A stretch of DNA of 64,000 bases from Mycolicibacterium madagascariense (GTDB lineage: Bacteria; Actinomycetota; Actinomycetes; Mycobacteriales; Mycobacteriaceae). Location: contig NZ_AP022611.1 of NCBI RefSeq assembly GCF_010729665.1, positions 164,288 through 228,287 of the forward strand, read 5' to 3'. The notes under the pieces were generated by a model. That model was not told the origin of the DNA. It saw only the letters and a list, made by a program, of their open reading frames with translations, and ran no database searches. A program made the position numbers and the translations under genes. This document shows positions 36,531 to 44,326 of the stretch, one piece after another. Within the stretch, counting starts at the first letter, position 1, and each line of letters opens with the position of its first letter.

Positions 36531-37441
36531 TGAGCCGCGGAGGAGTCAGGAGCTTCGCGGCGCTGGCGGAGACCATTGGCGAGAAGTCAACGATCGACGG
36601 TGCGTCAGTGACGTCCATTGTCCCGAAAGCCGGCCAATCTCGGTCGGCGCCGCTGCGCGATCTAGTTGGCAATCCTCGCAATCCACGCGACTCGCTCGGG
36701 AACCTCGATGAGCTTGCGTCCATCGTCAATCATCAGTTGCAGCCGGTCGTCGTCGTCACAAAGGGCGCCTACCAAGCGCTCTATCCCGATGTCGCGATCG
36801 ATGCCCGATGGGTCGTAATCCTCGGAAACCGTCGTCTAGCAGCGGCACACAAGTTCGGCCGGCCGGAACTCGATATCGTCATCAAGGACGAGTTGGCTGT
36901 CGACCGGGCAACACTGCTCACCGCTGTGATCGCCGAGAACGTCGACCGTTCGGGCTTCGACGTCATCGAGGAAGCGCGGGCCGTTGAGAGCTTGGTGGGG
37001 GAGTACGGCAGCGCTGATGCCGCCGCCGCGCACCTGCACAAAAGTAAGACGTGGGTTTCGCAACGCCGTGCGCTCCTCAAACTCGCCCCCGAGCTGCAGG
37101 AGGCCACCCGTAGTGGCGAGCTTCCGATCCGCGAGGCGCGAGACTTGGCGCGAGTGCCACTGGATGAACAACGGGCGTCCTGGAAACAAGCGCAAGTCGA
37201 TAGAGGTTCACACCCTGCTCCGGAAACGAGCGCAGACGATTCGACGGGGGATAACGGCAGGCAAAGCGACGACGGCCGCAGCGAAGACCGTCAGACCGCG
37301 GCCCCATCCCGGTCGGTGGGTCGGGCACTTCGAAGATTCGATGTGGACCCAGGGGCGCTTGCCGTCGCGCTGCACGCGCAGATTGGTGACGCGGGGGCTA
37401 AGACCCTCGCGGCGCAGCTTCGGAAACTCGTCAAGCAGTAA
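36530..37441 (+). CDS. parB: ParB-type partition protein
   Basis: 303 residues with a ParB/Srx-like nuclease-fold domain (about 40-125, including the L-G-N-R-R-L-A-A-A box that corresponds to the G-E-R-R CTP-binding box), a helix-turn-helix (about 150-185, D-A-A-A-A-H-L-H-K-S-K-T-W-V-S-Q-R) and a C-terminal dimerisation domain after a polar linker. It should bind the GTTTTCCGCGGAAAAC sites flanking the operon. Confidence 0.9.
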   Translation: MSRGGVRSFAALAETIGEKSTIDGASVTSIVPKAGQSRSAPLRDLVGNPRNPRDSLGNLDELASIVNHQLQPVVVVTKGAYQALYPDVAIDARWVVILGNRRLAAAHKFGRPELDIVIKDELAVDRATLLTAVIAENVDRSGFDVIEEARAVESLVGEYGSADAAAAHLHKSKTWVSQRRALLKLAPELQEATRSGELPIREARDLARVPLDEQRASWKQAQVDRGSHPAPETSADDSTGDNGRQSDDGRSEDRQTAAPSRSVGRALRRFDVDPGALAVALHAQIGDAGAKTLAAQLRKLVKQ

Positions 37442-37446
37442 GCGCT

Positions 37447-37464
37447 AGTTTTCCGCGGAAAACT
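37447..37464. repeat. parS-like site 4
   Basis: 18-bp perfect palindrome identical to site 1, six bases after the parB stop codon. Confidence 0.75.
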
Positions 37465-37482
37465 GCTAACGACGGGCGGGTG

Positions 37483-37498
37483 GTTTTCCGCGGAAAAC
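37483..37498. repeat. parS-like site 5
   Basis: Exact 16-bp core, centred 35 bases from site 4. With sites 1-3 upstream, the parAB operon is bracketed on both sides. Confidence 0.75.
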
Positions 37499-37681
37499 TG
37501 CGCTCCAGCCGCATCTTTGATGTGCCGAGGCTTGAAGCAGCCTGCCGAGACACGCTGTGCAGCAACGGTTCTGCGGGGCGAGCACGGAAACCCGGTCGGC
37601 TTTCGCGACGGCCTGGTGGGGGAGCGCGGGTGTAGGCGACACCGGTGGATTTTGACCATAGATCGCCGAACATATGATCGA

Positions 37682-37948
37682 ATGGTGTCGCGGCGCCTCA
37701 TCCGGACGCGCAAGGGTTACGCAGAGCCCGGCCCACCCGAGTCGTGTCCGGCGGGCCACCCGCTGCGCGGCCCGCGCCGCGTGCTCGTCGGAACGCAACA
37801 GTGCGCGAGGTGCGCCGACCTCGGGGTCGGCTCCCATCGCTCGTATACGTGTCAGACGTGCTGGCGCACCATCTATGACCCCGCACCCACCCCGGAGTGC
37901 AGTTTCGTCGCTTTCGACGGCCGCCCCGTGCCCACCGACGACCAGTAG
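37682..37948 (+). CDS. Small zinc-ribbon-like protein
   Basis: 88 residues from ATG 37682. It has C-P-A-G-H, C-A-R-C, and Y-T-C-Q-T-C motifs spaced like a treble-clef or double zinc ribbon (about residues 22-66), ending in an acidic tail. The longer frame upstream runs through the parS region and was rejected. The stop lies three bases before the first hydrolase repeat unit. Unknown function. Confidence 0.5.
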   Translation: MVSRRLIRTRKGYAEPGPPESCPAGHPLRGPRRVLVGTQQCARCADLGVGSHRSYTCQTCWRTIYDPAPTPECSFVAFDGRPVPTDDQ

Positions 37949-37950
37949 GG

Positions 37951-38443
37951 CGATTTTGGGTTTGGTGGTGGTCGGTGGTGTGGGTGGTGGGTGATACTGC
38001 CGGTCATGTCCTTGCAGGGCCTGGTTGACGCCACGGCGACGTCGCTCGATGGTGCGCGGGCGTTGTTTGGTCAGCCGGTTCCGGCGTCGGGGTTGCCTTC
38101 GACGAGCGGGTTGCAGAGCCTCAAGACCGATTTGCGGGCGGCGGTGGACACGGTGCCGGCGAGCTGGAGTGGTGGTGGGGGAGAGGGCTATAAGACCGCC
38201 GGTGGCAATGGGGTCGCGGCGTTGGACAACGTGGTCGGCGCTGATCGGGGGGTGGGGCCGCAGGTGGTGACGGCCTCGAATGAGTCCCGTGATGGTCGGT
38301 CGGGGATGAACAACGTGGTCTCGGACACCAGGGCGGGGGTCAACGCGATCGCCCCGAGCACCGACACTCCGGCGGGTAAGACGGTGCTGGTCAATCATCT
38401 GGAAGGCCAGCTCGACCGCGCCAAAGCCCTGCTCACCAAATCC
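37951..38443 (+). repeat. Repeat unit copy 1 (leader plus N-terminal domain of hydrolase 1)
   Basis: 493 bp identical to the start of copy 2 (offset 1206). It begins 55 bases before the ATG, so promoter, leader and codons 1-146 are all duplicated. Identity ends abruptly inside the codon for residue 147 or so. Confidence 0.9.
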
Positions 38444-39145
38444 CAGCAACGCGGCCAAATGCTGGCCACCATGATCCGCTCCGCCGGATCGGGCTACGGC
38501 GCCCCGATGGGCGGCGGCGGCATGCCCATGGGTGGCATGCCCATGCCCGGCGGCATGGGCGGCGGGATGTCCCCGCTGGGCTCCCTGTCGGCACTCAGCG
38601 GGCTGACAGGCGCACTTCCCGGACTGTCGGGCTCGTCGTCGGCCCGTCGCGGCGCCATGGGCCGCGGTGCCGCCCCGCCGTCGTCTGCAGCGAGGATCGC
38701 CGTGGGAGATGTCAGCTTCGCCGGTCGTGGCACCTTCCCCAAGGGGCCGGCGGCGATGTCGGAGGCCATCGACGCCGCCCTGGACGCCCGCGGCGTCACC
38801 GACCCCGTGGCCCGTAAACGTTGGCACGACGGCTACATGACGCTCACCGGCCGCGAGAGTGGCCACAACGCCAGCGTCGTGAACGTGTCCGACTCCAACG
38901 CCCACGGCGCTCAGATGTCCGATGGCGCCCCGGCCAACAGCTCCCGCGGGCCCGCCCAGTGCATCCCGACGACATTCGCCGGACATCACCAGCCGGGCAC
39001 CTCGACCAGCATCTACGAACCGGTGGCCAACATCGCCGCCTCGATGAACTACGTCATGGATCGCTACGGGGTGAGCCCCGATGGCTCCAACCTGGCCTCG
39101 CGAGTGCCTCAGGCGAATTACGCCGTACGCGGGGGCGGGTACTGA
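38006..39145 (+). CDS. ESX-targeted cell-wall hydrolase 1: DUF4226-like domain plus lysozyme-like transglycosylase
   Basis: 379 residues from the ATG at 38006. Residues 1-150 form a helical WXG/DUF4226-like domain with W-S-G at 54-56 and the phrase D-T-P-A-G at 120-124. A Gly/Met-rich linker (about 165-200) leads to a lysozyme-like domain with a catalytic Glu in GRESGHNASVVN, then S-R-G-P-A-Q-C-I-P-T-T-F and D-R-Y-G-V, as in soluble lytic transglycosylases. It lacks a signal peptide, so export by the ESX system is inferred. It would cut glycan strands during mating. Confidence 0.8.
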   Translation: MSLQGLVDATATSLDGARALFGQPVPASGLPSTSGLQSLKTDLRAAVDTVPASWSGGGGEGYKTAGGNGVAALDNVVGADRGVGPQVVTASNESRDGRSGMNNVVSDTRAGVNAIAPSTDTPAGKTVLVNHLEGQLDRAKALLTKSQQRGQMLATMIRSAGSGYGAPMGGGGMPMGGMPMPGGMGGGMSPLGSLSALSGLTGALPGLSGSSSARRGAMGRGAAPPSSAARIAVGDVSFAGRGTFPKGPAAMSEAIDAALDARGVTDPVARKRWHDGYMTLTGRESGHNASVVNVSDSNAHGAQMSDGAPANSSRGPAQCIPTTFAGHHQPGTSTSIYEPVANIAASMNYVMDRYGVSPDGSNLASRVPQANYAVRGGGY

Positions 39146-39156
39146 TCTGCCCGAGC

Positions 39157-39767
39157 CGATTTTGGGTTTGGTGGTGGTCGGTGGTGTGGGTGGTGGGTGA
39201 TACTGCCGGTCATGTCCTTGCAGGGCCTGGTTGACGCCACGGCGACGTCGCTCGATGGTGCGCGGGCGTTGTTTGGTCAGCCGGTTCCGGCGTCGGGGTT
39301 GCCTTCGACGAGCGGGTTGCAGAGCCTCAAGACCGATTTGCGGGCGGCGGTGGACACGGTGCCGGCGAGCTGGAGTGGTGGTGGGGGAGAGGGCTATAAG
39401 ACCGCCGGTGGCAATGGGGTCGCGGCGTTGGACAACGTGGTCGGCGCTGATCGGGGGGTGGGGCCGCAGGTGGTGACGGCCTCGAATGAGTCCCGTGATG
39501 GTCGGTCGGGGATGAACAACGTGGTCTCGGACACCAGGGCGGGGGTCAACGCGATCGCCCCGAGCACCGACACTCCGGCGGGTAAGACGGTGCTGGTCAA
39601 TCATCTGGAAGGCCAGCTCGACCGCGCCAAAGCCCTGCTCACCAAATCCGAGCAACGAAACATCGCGTTGGCGAACATGATTCGCGCGTCTGGTGGTGGT
39701 TACGGGGCCCGCCCGATGGGCGGTGGCGGCATGCCCATGGGTGGCATGCCCATGCCCGGCGGCATGG
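39157..39767 (+). repeat. Repeat unit copy 2
   Basis: 611 bp. Identical to copy 1 for the first 493 bp, and to copy 3 across the whole length apart from two leader mismatches. It extends through the Gly/Met-rich linker to the start of the catalytic domain. Confidence 0.9.
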
Positions 39768-40246
39768 GCGGCGGCGCGATGTCCGGCCTCGGTGATCTAC
39801 CCGGAATGCTGTCGGGACTCGGCGGCTCCCCCGGCGAGGGTTCGGCTTCGCTACACGGTCGTCACTCCACGGGCCTCGGCCTGCCCAGCAGCGCCGCGTC
39901 CCGCGCTGTCGCCTACGCCAAATCCAAGCTCGGCGCCCCCTACGTGTGGGGCGCCACCGGGCCCAACCAGTTCGACTGCTCCGGGCTGGTGCAGGCGGCC
40001 TACGCCGAGGCCGGCATCCGGCTGCCCCGGACGACCTACCAATTGGTCAACGCTGGCCAGGCGGTCCCTCGCGGAGACATCCAAGAGGGCGATCTGATCC
40101 TGTGCAACTGGTCGGCACCCGGCACCCCCGAGCACGTCATGATGGCCGTTTCCCCGACCATGGCCGTCGAAGCGCCCACAGCAGGACAGACAGTCAAATT
40201 CTCGCCCATCCCGAGCGGGCACATCGAGGTACGCCGCGTCGCCTAA
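39212..40246 (+). CDS. ESX-targeted cell-wall hydrolase 2: DUF4226-like domain plus NlpC/P60 endopeptidase
   Basis: 344 residues. The N-terminal 146 residues are identical to hydrolase 1. The C-terminal domain (about 230-344) is NlpC/P60: catalytic Cys in FDCSGLV, His in TPEHVMM, and the G-A-P-Y-V-W-G-A entry. Such enzymes cut stem peptides between D-Glu and mDAP. Only the targeting half is shared with its neighbours, so the three genes are modular fusions. Confidence 0.85.
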   Translation: MSLQGLVDATATSLDGARALFGQPVPASGLPSTSGLQSLKTDLRAAVDTVPASWSGGGGEGYKTAGGNGVAALDNVVGADRGVGPQVVTASNESRDGRSGMNNVVSDTRAGVNAIAPSTDTPAGKTVLVNHLEGQLDRAKALLTKSEQRNIALANMIRASGGGYGARPMGGGGMPMGGMPMPGGMGGGAMSGLGDLPGMLSGLGGSPGEGSASLHGRHSTGLGLPSSAASRAVAYAKSKLGAPYVWGATGPNQFDCSGLVQAAYAEAGIRLPRTTYQLVNAGQAVPRGDIQEGDLILCNWSAPGTPEHVMMAVSPTMAVEAPTAGQTVKFSPIPSGHIEVRRVA

Positions 40247-40264
40247 CTGACAGCTGATTCTCAG

Positions 40265-40875
40265 CGATTGTCGGTTTGGTGGTGGTCGGTGGTGTGGGTG
40301 GTGGGTGATACTGCCGGTCATGTCCTTGCAGGGCCTGGTTGACGCCACGGCGACGTCGCTCGATGGTGCGCGGGCGTTGTTTGGTCAGCCGGTTCCGGCG
40401 TCGGGGTTGCCTTCGACGAGCGGGTTGCAGAGCCTCAAGACCGATTTGCGGGCGGCGGTGGACACGGTGCCGGCGAGCTGGAGTGGTGGTGGGGGAGAGG
40501 GCTATAAGACCGCCGGTGGCAATGGGGTCGCGGCGTTGGACAACGTGGTCGGCGCTGATCGGGGGGTGGGGCCGCAGGTGGTGACGGCCTCGAATGAGTC
40601 CCGTGATGGTCGGTCGGGGATGAACAACGTGGTCTCGGACACCAGGGCGGGGGTCAACGCGATCGCCCCGAGCACCGACACTCCGGCGGGTAAGACGGTG
40701 CTGGTCAATCATCTGGAAGGCCAGCTCGACCGCGCCAAAGCCCTGCTCACCAAATCCGAGCAACGAAACATCGCGTTGGCGAACATGATTCGCGCGTCTG
40801 GTGGTGGTTACGGGGCCCGCCCGATGGGCGGTGGCGGCATGCCCATGGGTGGCATGCCCATGCCCGGCGGCATGG
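40265..40875 (+). repeat. Repeat unit copy 3
   Basis: 611 bp matching copy 2 (offset 1108) with two leader differences. The absence of silent changes over more than 180 codons points to recent duplication or ongoing gene conversion. Confidence 0.9.
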
Positions 40876-41411
40876 CCGGCGGCGGCTCGCCGATGAGCGC
40901 CTTCGGCGGCGGTGGCGGCATGGGCGGTCTCGGTGGACTGTTCACCCCCATCGTCAAGGCCGGGCTCAGCGGACGGTCTTCATCCGGCCAATCCGCTGCG
41001 GCCAAGGGCATTCCGGCCATGCCGGGGCTCGACCGTCCGGGCCTGGCCAACGAAACCCGGCTTCAGAAGTACACCCGCCGCCTCAGTCGAGCCATCACCG
41101 CCGCCTTCCCCGAGATCACCGACATCGGTGGCTACCGGCCGGACTCGATGAAGTGGCACCCCAACGGCCTGGCCCTGGACGTGATGATCCCCCAGTGGGA
41201 CACCCCGGCCGGTAAGGCGCTCGGCGACCGAGTGGTGCAGTTCGTGCAGGCCCACGCACAGGAACTCGGGTTCGCTCACGCGCTGTGGCGTCAGGCCCAG
41301 CACAACCCAGACGGCAGCACCTCATCCATGGAGGACCGCGGCTCGGCGAACGCCAACCACTTCAACCACGTGCACATCGCCAGCATCGGCGGCGGGTACG
41401 ACGGCTACTGA
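40320..41411 (+). CDS. ESX-targeted cell-wall hydrolase 3: DUF4226-like domain plus M15-like metallopeptidase
   Basis: 363 residues. The N-terminal half equals that of hydrolase 2. The C-terminal domain (about 245-355) has G-G-Y-R-P-D, H-P-N-G-L-A-L-D-V and N-H-F-N-H-V-H-I, giving the His, Asp and His ligands of an M15/VanY-like zinc peptidase of the ARB-07466 type. It would cut D,D or L,D bonds in stem peptides. The gene ends 19 bases before the convergent XRE gene. Confidence 0.8.
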   Translation: MSLQGLVDATATSLDGARALFGQPVPASGLPSTSGLQSLKTDLRAAVDTVPASWSGGGGEGYKTAGGNGVAALDNVVGADRGVGPQVVTASNESRDGRSGMNNVVSDTRAGVNAIAPSTDTPAGKTVLVNHLEGQLDRAKALLTKSEQRNIALANMIRASGGGYGARPMGGGGMPMGGMPMPGGMAGGGSPMSAFGGGGGMGGLGGLFTPIVKAGLSGRSSSGQSAAAKGIPAMPGLDRPGLANETRLQKYTRRLSRAITAAFPEITDIGGYRPDSMKWHPNGLALDVMIPQWDTPAGKALGDRVVQFVQAHAQELGFAHALWRQAQHNPDGSTSSMEDRGSANANHFNHVHIASIGGGYDGY

Positions 41412-41430
41412 CCTGCCCGTCCTCAGCCGG

Positions 41431-42087
41431 TCATCCCAGCGATTCGGCGGCCTTCTGGATGGAGGCGCGGCTTTCGTGCACCTCGCGCATCACCGCGATG
41501 GCGTCATCGAAGGATTCCGCGTCGGGCAAGCTGGCCGCGATCAGGGTTTCCATCTTGCGCATGTTCGCATCGAGCGCGTCGAGCGCGGCAGCGCGGGCGC
41601 CCGGATCGTTCAATTCGCTGGTGAGCACCTCAAGGCACACCGCGGTGATCGCCACGACGGCCGAGGCGATCGACAACGCCTGGCCGTACTGCGTGGCGCT
41701 ACGCATGCCCCCGGCCGCCGCTAGACGCTGCTGTAGAGCTTCGGTGCGATCGACGCCGCCGGCCGGATCGCGCGGCGGAACCTTCGGCGGATCTTCTCCG
41801 TCGCGAATGGCCTGAAACGTCCCGCGTGGCCACTGCAGCGCGTCCTCCAACTTCGGCACAGTGCTCACTCGCGGAGGGCCTGCGCCCCGTTCGAGCCTGG
41901 TCGCCGTACCCAGCGACACCCCGGCGAGGTCAGCCAGCGCCCGCTGCGAAAGCCCCAGTTCGGCGCGGCGGCGCGCCACACAGTCCCGCAGTCGCGCCAA
42001 GGACGGATCGAGAGCATCACCGCTGGCAGGCGTCGTTTCGCCTGCGTCCTCGTCGGTGCCGCCGTCCACACTGAAAGTGAACCACAT
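41431..42087 (-). CDS. XRE-family helix-turn-helix regulator (paralog C)
   Basis: 218 residues from ATG 42087. Residues about 30-85 are an XRE domain (L-G-L-S-Q-R-A-L-A-D-L-A-G-V-S) ending in ALQW-PRGT, the same phrase position as in paralogs A and B. The rest is helical with two hydrophobic stretches (about residues 135-155) that may be a membrane or dimer region. It converges on the hydrolase genes and may regulate the small-regulator operon to its right. Confidence 0.75.
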   Translation of the reverse strand: MWFTFSVDGGTDEDAGETTPASGDALDPSLARLRDCVARRRAELGLSQRALADLAGVSLGTATRLERGAGPPRVSTVPKLEDALQWPRGTFQAIRDGEDPPKVPPRDPAGGVDRTEALQQRLAAAGGMRSATQYGQALSIASAVVAITAVCLEVLTSELNDPGARAAALDALDANMRKMETLIAASLPDAESFDDAIAVMREVHESRASIQKAAESLG

Positions 42088-42414
42088 ACAGGCCGAACAG
42101 ACACGTATCTGACTATGTGCGTGGTCAGCAGCTGCGGACCCGTGGGACACGCCAGATTGCACCACGAATGCACAACTACAGCGCAACCTGTCTTCTGATG
42201 ACGACGAATTGCGAAGAATTTTTTCGCGGTCACCGGACGTAACCACGCTGATGACGCGATGACGTGGCCGCGCTGTAGCCGCAGTTCAAAGCATAAAAGA
42301 ACGTGCCATAGCTGGCTGGCCGCGTTCGCGAAATCCTCCCGCTGTCGGCACCAGCTGTGGACAGCTGACGATTTGGCCTGCACAGATGCCTATCGATGGG
42401 GTTATGATCACCGC
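42088..42414. other. 327-bp divergent intergenic region
   Basis: No gene recognised. It separates the leftward XRE gene from the rightward WhiB-like operon. An AT-rich patch (around 42205-42230) and a TATGAT hexamer six bases before the ATG at 42415 are visible; the latter suggests a leaderless transcript. Confidence 0.5.
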
Positions 42415-42854
42415 ATGCCCAAGAAGGGCACAACTAAAGACCAATTAGAGCCCAACTCGAAAGGTGGCGTCATGGCGCATCTAGTGGCCAATCCGGTCAA
42501 GGTAGAGGTGAACGGGCTGTGCAACTACTCGGCCGACCCGGAGGACTGGTTCGACTACCGCAAGGCCCAGCAGTGCAAACGGATCTGCGGCAACTGCCCC
42601 TGCGGCAGGCCTGCGCCCGCACCGCGCTGGCGCTGGAGGCCACCGATGGCGTCTGGGCCGGTGTCGATCTGCCCGGCGAGCACGCCACCGTCGAGGAACA
42701 CGCGGTCGCGCGGCGGCAGCTGGCCATGGTGGTCGCGGCCATGGACCACCAGCCCGAACCGCACCGTCGCCGCTGCCTGGCGATCAGGGAAGCCATGCAC
42801 CACGCCGCGTTCCCAGGGGCCGGGGCGTACGTTGCGGAGTCGGCCAGTGCCTAG
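42415..42854 (+). pseudogene. WhiB-like iron-sulphur regulator with a one-base frameshift
   Basis: Frame 1 reads a WhiB N-terminus with Cys, D-W-F, and C-x-x-C; at the CCCC run 42597-42600 the frame must shift to continue as the fourth Cys (L-R-Q-A-C-A), then G-V-W-A-G-V-D, the WhiB signature turn. Adding one C would join them. The start may be 42415 (leaderless) or 42472 (with AAAGGTGG). WhiB proteins bind a 4Fe-4S cluster and act with sigma factors. Because all four Cys and the turn survive, a sequence error is as likely as decay. Confidence 0.7.
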
Positions 42855-43215
42855 TTCAAGTCCGCGGACCTGCACCAACCGACTCCTTCGGGACTACCTC
42901 GTCGCGGCGCTGCGCTGCTCGGTGCACCCGCTGACCACAACGCAGCTGCGCCAGGGCGCACCGCCGGTGGCCGTGCCGGGAAGCGCGCACCCACTGCCGC
43001 CGACCCAGGAGACCATCTACCGGCTACTGCGCTGCCTGCAAAACGAAGGCGCCGTCGCCGCGGCCGACACCGCCACATGCCGCCGGGCCTGGGTTGCCAC
43101 GGCCGACCCCGCCGCCGACCGTGAAATCGCCACCTTGGATGCGCTGTTCATCGCTCCCAGCGCCTCCGCCGCTCACCGGCCTCAGAAGCTCGACCCATGC
43201 CGGCGACGCCGCTGA
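42847..43215 (+). CDS. Winged-helix-like small DNA-binding protein
   Basis: 122 residues from a GTG overlapping the end of the WhiB-like gene by eight bases. Residues 10-75 have the helix pattern of a winged helix (L-T-T-T-Q-L-R-Q-G, then I-Y-R-L-L-R-C-L-Q-N-E-G-A-V), similar to the next gene. The frame also includes the N-terminal WhiB segment upstream, which shows how the indel mixes the frames. Confidence 0.55.
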   Translation: MPSSSPRTCTNRLLRDYLVAALRCSVHPLTTTQLRQGAPPVAVPGSAHPLPPTQETIYRLLRCLQNEGAVAAADTATCRRAWVATADPAADREIATLDALFIAPSASAAHRPQKLDPCRRRR

Positions 43216-43460
43216 CCGCAGACGTGCTTGCCGCACTGGAGCGCATCGGAAGTCCGGTCAGCACAACCGATGTCATGCGATGGCTCAACCGCGACCGCAC
43301 AACACCACTGGTCGTCGACCAGGTATACCGCGCCCTGGATGCGCTGCGATCCCGAGGGACGGTGCAGCGCCTGAAATCGGCGGGAAACAAGCGGGTCCGC
43401 TACTGGACGCTCGCCGGGGGCGGATGCACGTGCGGCGCAGCTCAACGAGGCGCGTCATGA
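43197..43460 (+). CDS. Small winged-helix protein
   Basis: 87 residues: helix, P-V-S-T-T-D-V-M-R-W-L-N recognition pattern, V-D-Q-V-Y-R-A-L-D-A-L-R-S-R-G helix and a basic wing, ending in a C-T-C motif. It overlaps the gene before by 19 bases and the gene after as ATGA, so the set is co-translated. Likely paralogous to the preceding protein. Confidence 0.6.
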   Translation: MPATPLTADVLAALERIGSPVSTTDVMRWLNRDRTTPLVVDQVYRALDALRSRGTVQRLKSAGNKRVRYWTLAGGGCTCGAAQRGAS

Positions 43461-43969
43461 CCGGCACCGGCAGGGCTGGCGACGAGCAGCCCCTGTCGAT
43501 CGGGCAGTGGCTGCGGATTCTGCTGTCGGGCCGCCCACACCAGGTCATCGGAGACGACCCCGCCGATCCCTACCTGCTGCGGTGGTTCCTCATCCCACAC
43601 AACCCGATCCTCAACATCTACCGGCACCGCTTCTGCCAATCCGATCCCAGTGTCCCGCACGACCATCCGTGGCATTTCGTGTCCATCGTGATTCACGGGC
43701 GCTACCGGGAGGTCGGCCAACACCGCACCGTGGTGCGTGGGCCCGGATCGGTGGCGCTGCGCCGCGCCAGCTCCCGGCACCGCGTGGAGCTGCTCGGGTA
43801 CCCGGTCACGACGGTGATCCTCACCGGCCCGCGGTGCCGATCCTGGGGCTTTTGGTGTCCACGCCCGGCCGGGCCGCCTGCGTTCGTGCCGTGGACGCAG
43901 TTCGGCTCCGGCGGATGCGGCGAATACCTCACCGGCCCCGCCCCGAAAACCAGGAGTACGACCGCATGA
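43457..43969 (+). CDS. Cupin-fold protein
   Basis: 170 residues. A cupin core is visible: H-D-H-P-W-H-F-V-S-I-V-I-H-G-R-Y as metal-binding box 1, and a later R-H-R-V-E-L box 2. Similar short cupins occur in mycobacteriophages and plasmids, with unknown substrate. It is linked to both neighbours by ATGA overlaps. Confidence 0.65.
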   Translation: MTGTGRAGDEQPLSIGQWLRILLSGRPHQVIGDDPADPYLLRWFLIPHNPILNIYRHRFCQSDPSVPHDHPWHFVSIVIHGRYREVGQHRTVVRGPGSVALRRASSRHRVELLGYPVTTVILTGPRCRSWGFWCPRPAGPPAFVPWTQFGSGGCGEYLTGPAPKTRSTTA

Positions 43970-44226
43970 CCACCAATATCAGCACCGAGCGCCGCACCCC
44001 GTTGTGCGCGCCGCCGTCGCCGCGCAGCGAGCCTCCCGCCGTGGTGCGGGTGCTCGTCACCGGATATTTCAGCCGGTACGCGCGGTGCAGCTGCGGCTGG
44101 GCGGGGCGAGGCCGGCTGCTGCGTTCGCTCAGCGTCCTCGACGCGCTCACCCACGCAGCACGGCAGGGATGCCGGCCCGGCGTTCCGCTGATCGACGTCG
44201 ACATCGGCGTGGGCGAACGGCCATGA
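43966..44226 (+). CDS. Small Cys-containing protein
   Basis: 86 residues with a C-S-C-G-W motif (about 47-51), typical of small actinobacterial regulators that follow WhiB genes. Start overlaps the cupin stop as ATGA. No family identified. Confidence 0.5.
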   Translation: MTTNISTERRTPLCAPPSPRSEPPAVVRVLVTGYFSRYARCSCGWAGRGRLLRSLSVLDALTHAARQGCRPGVPLIDVDIGVGERP

Positions 44227-44326
44227 CGCCGGGGGCGCCGATGGGCATCAACGACCGGCGGCTACGGGCGTTCTTCGCCGTCCGGGGCTACCCAGACCCC
44301 GCCACTGTCAGTCAGGAGAGGACAAT

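Noticed and set aside
37517..37681. Longer start for the zinc-ribbon-like protein
   Set aside because: The added 55 residues have shadow composition and begin within a few bases of the last parS-like site; the ATG at 37682 is more natural.
37951..40875. CRISPR-like or transposon repeats
   Set aside because: The repeats are long coding units with leader and domain, not short spacer-separated repeats, and no transposase or terminal inverted repeats were seen.
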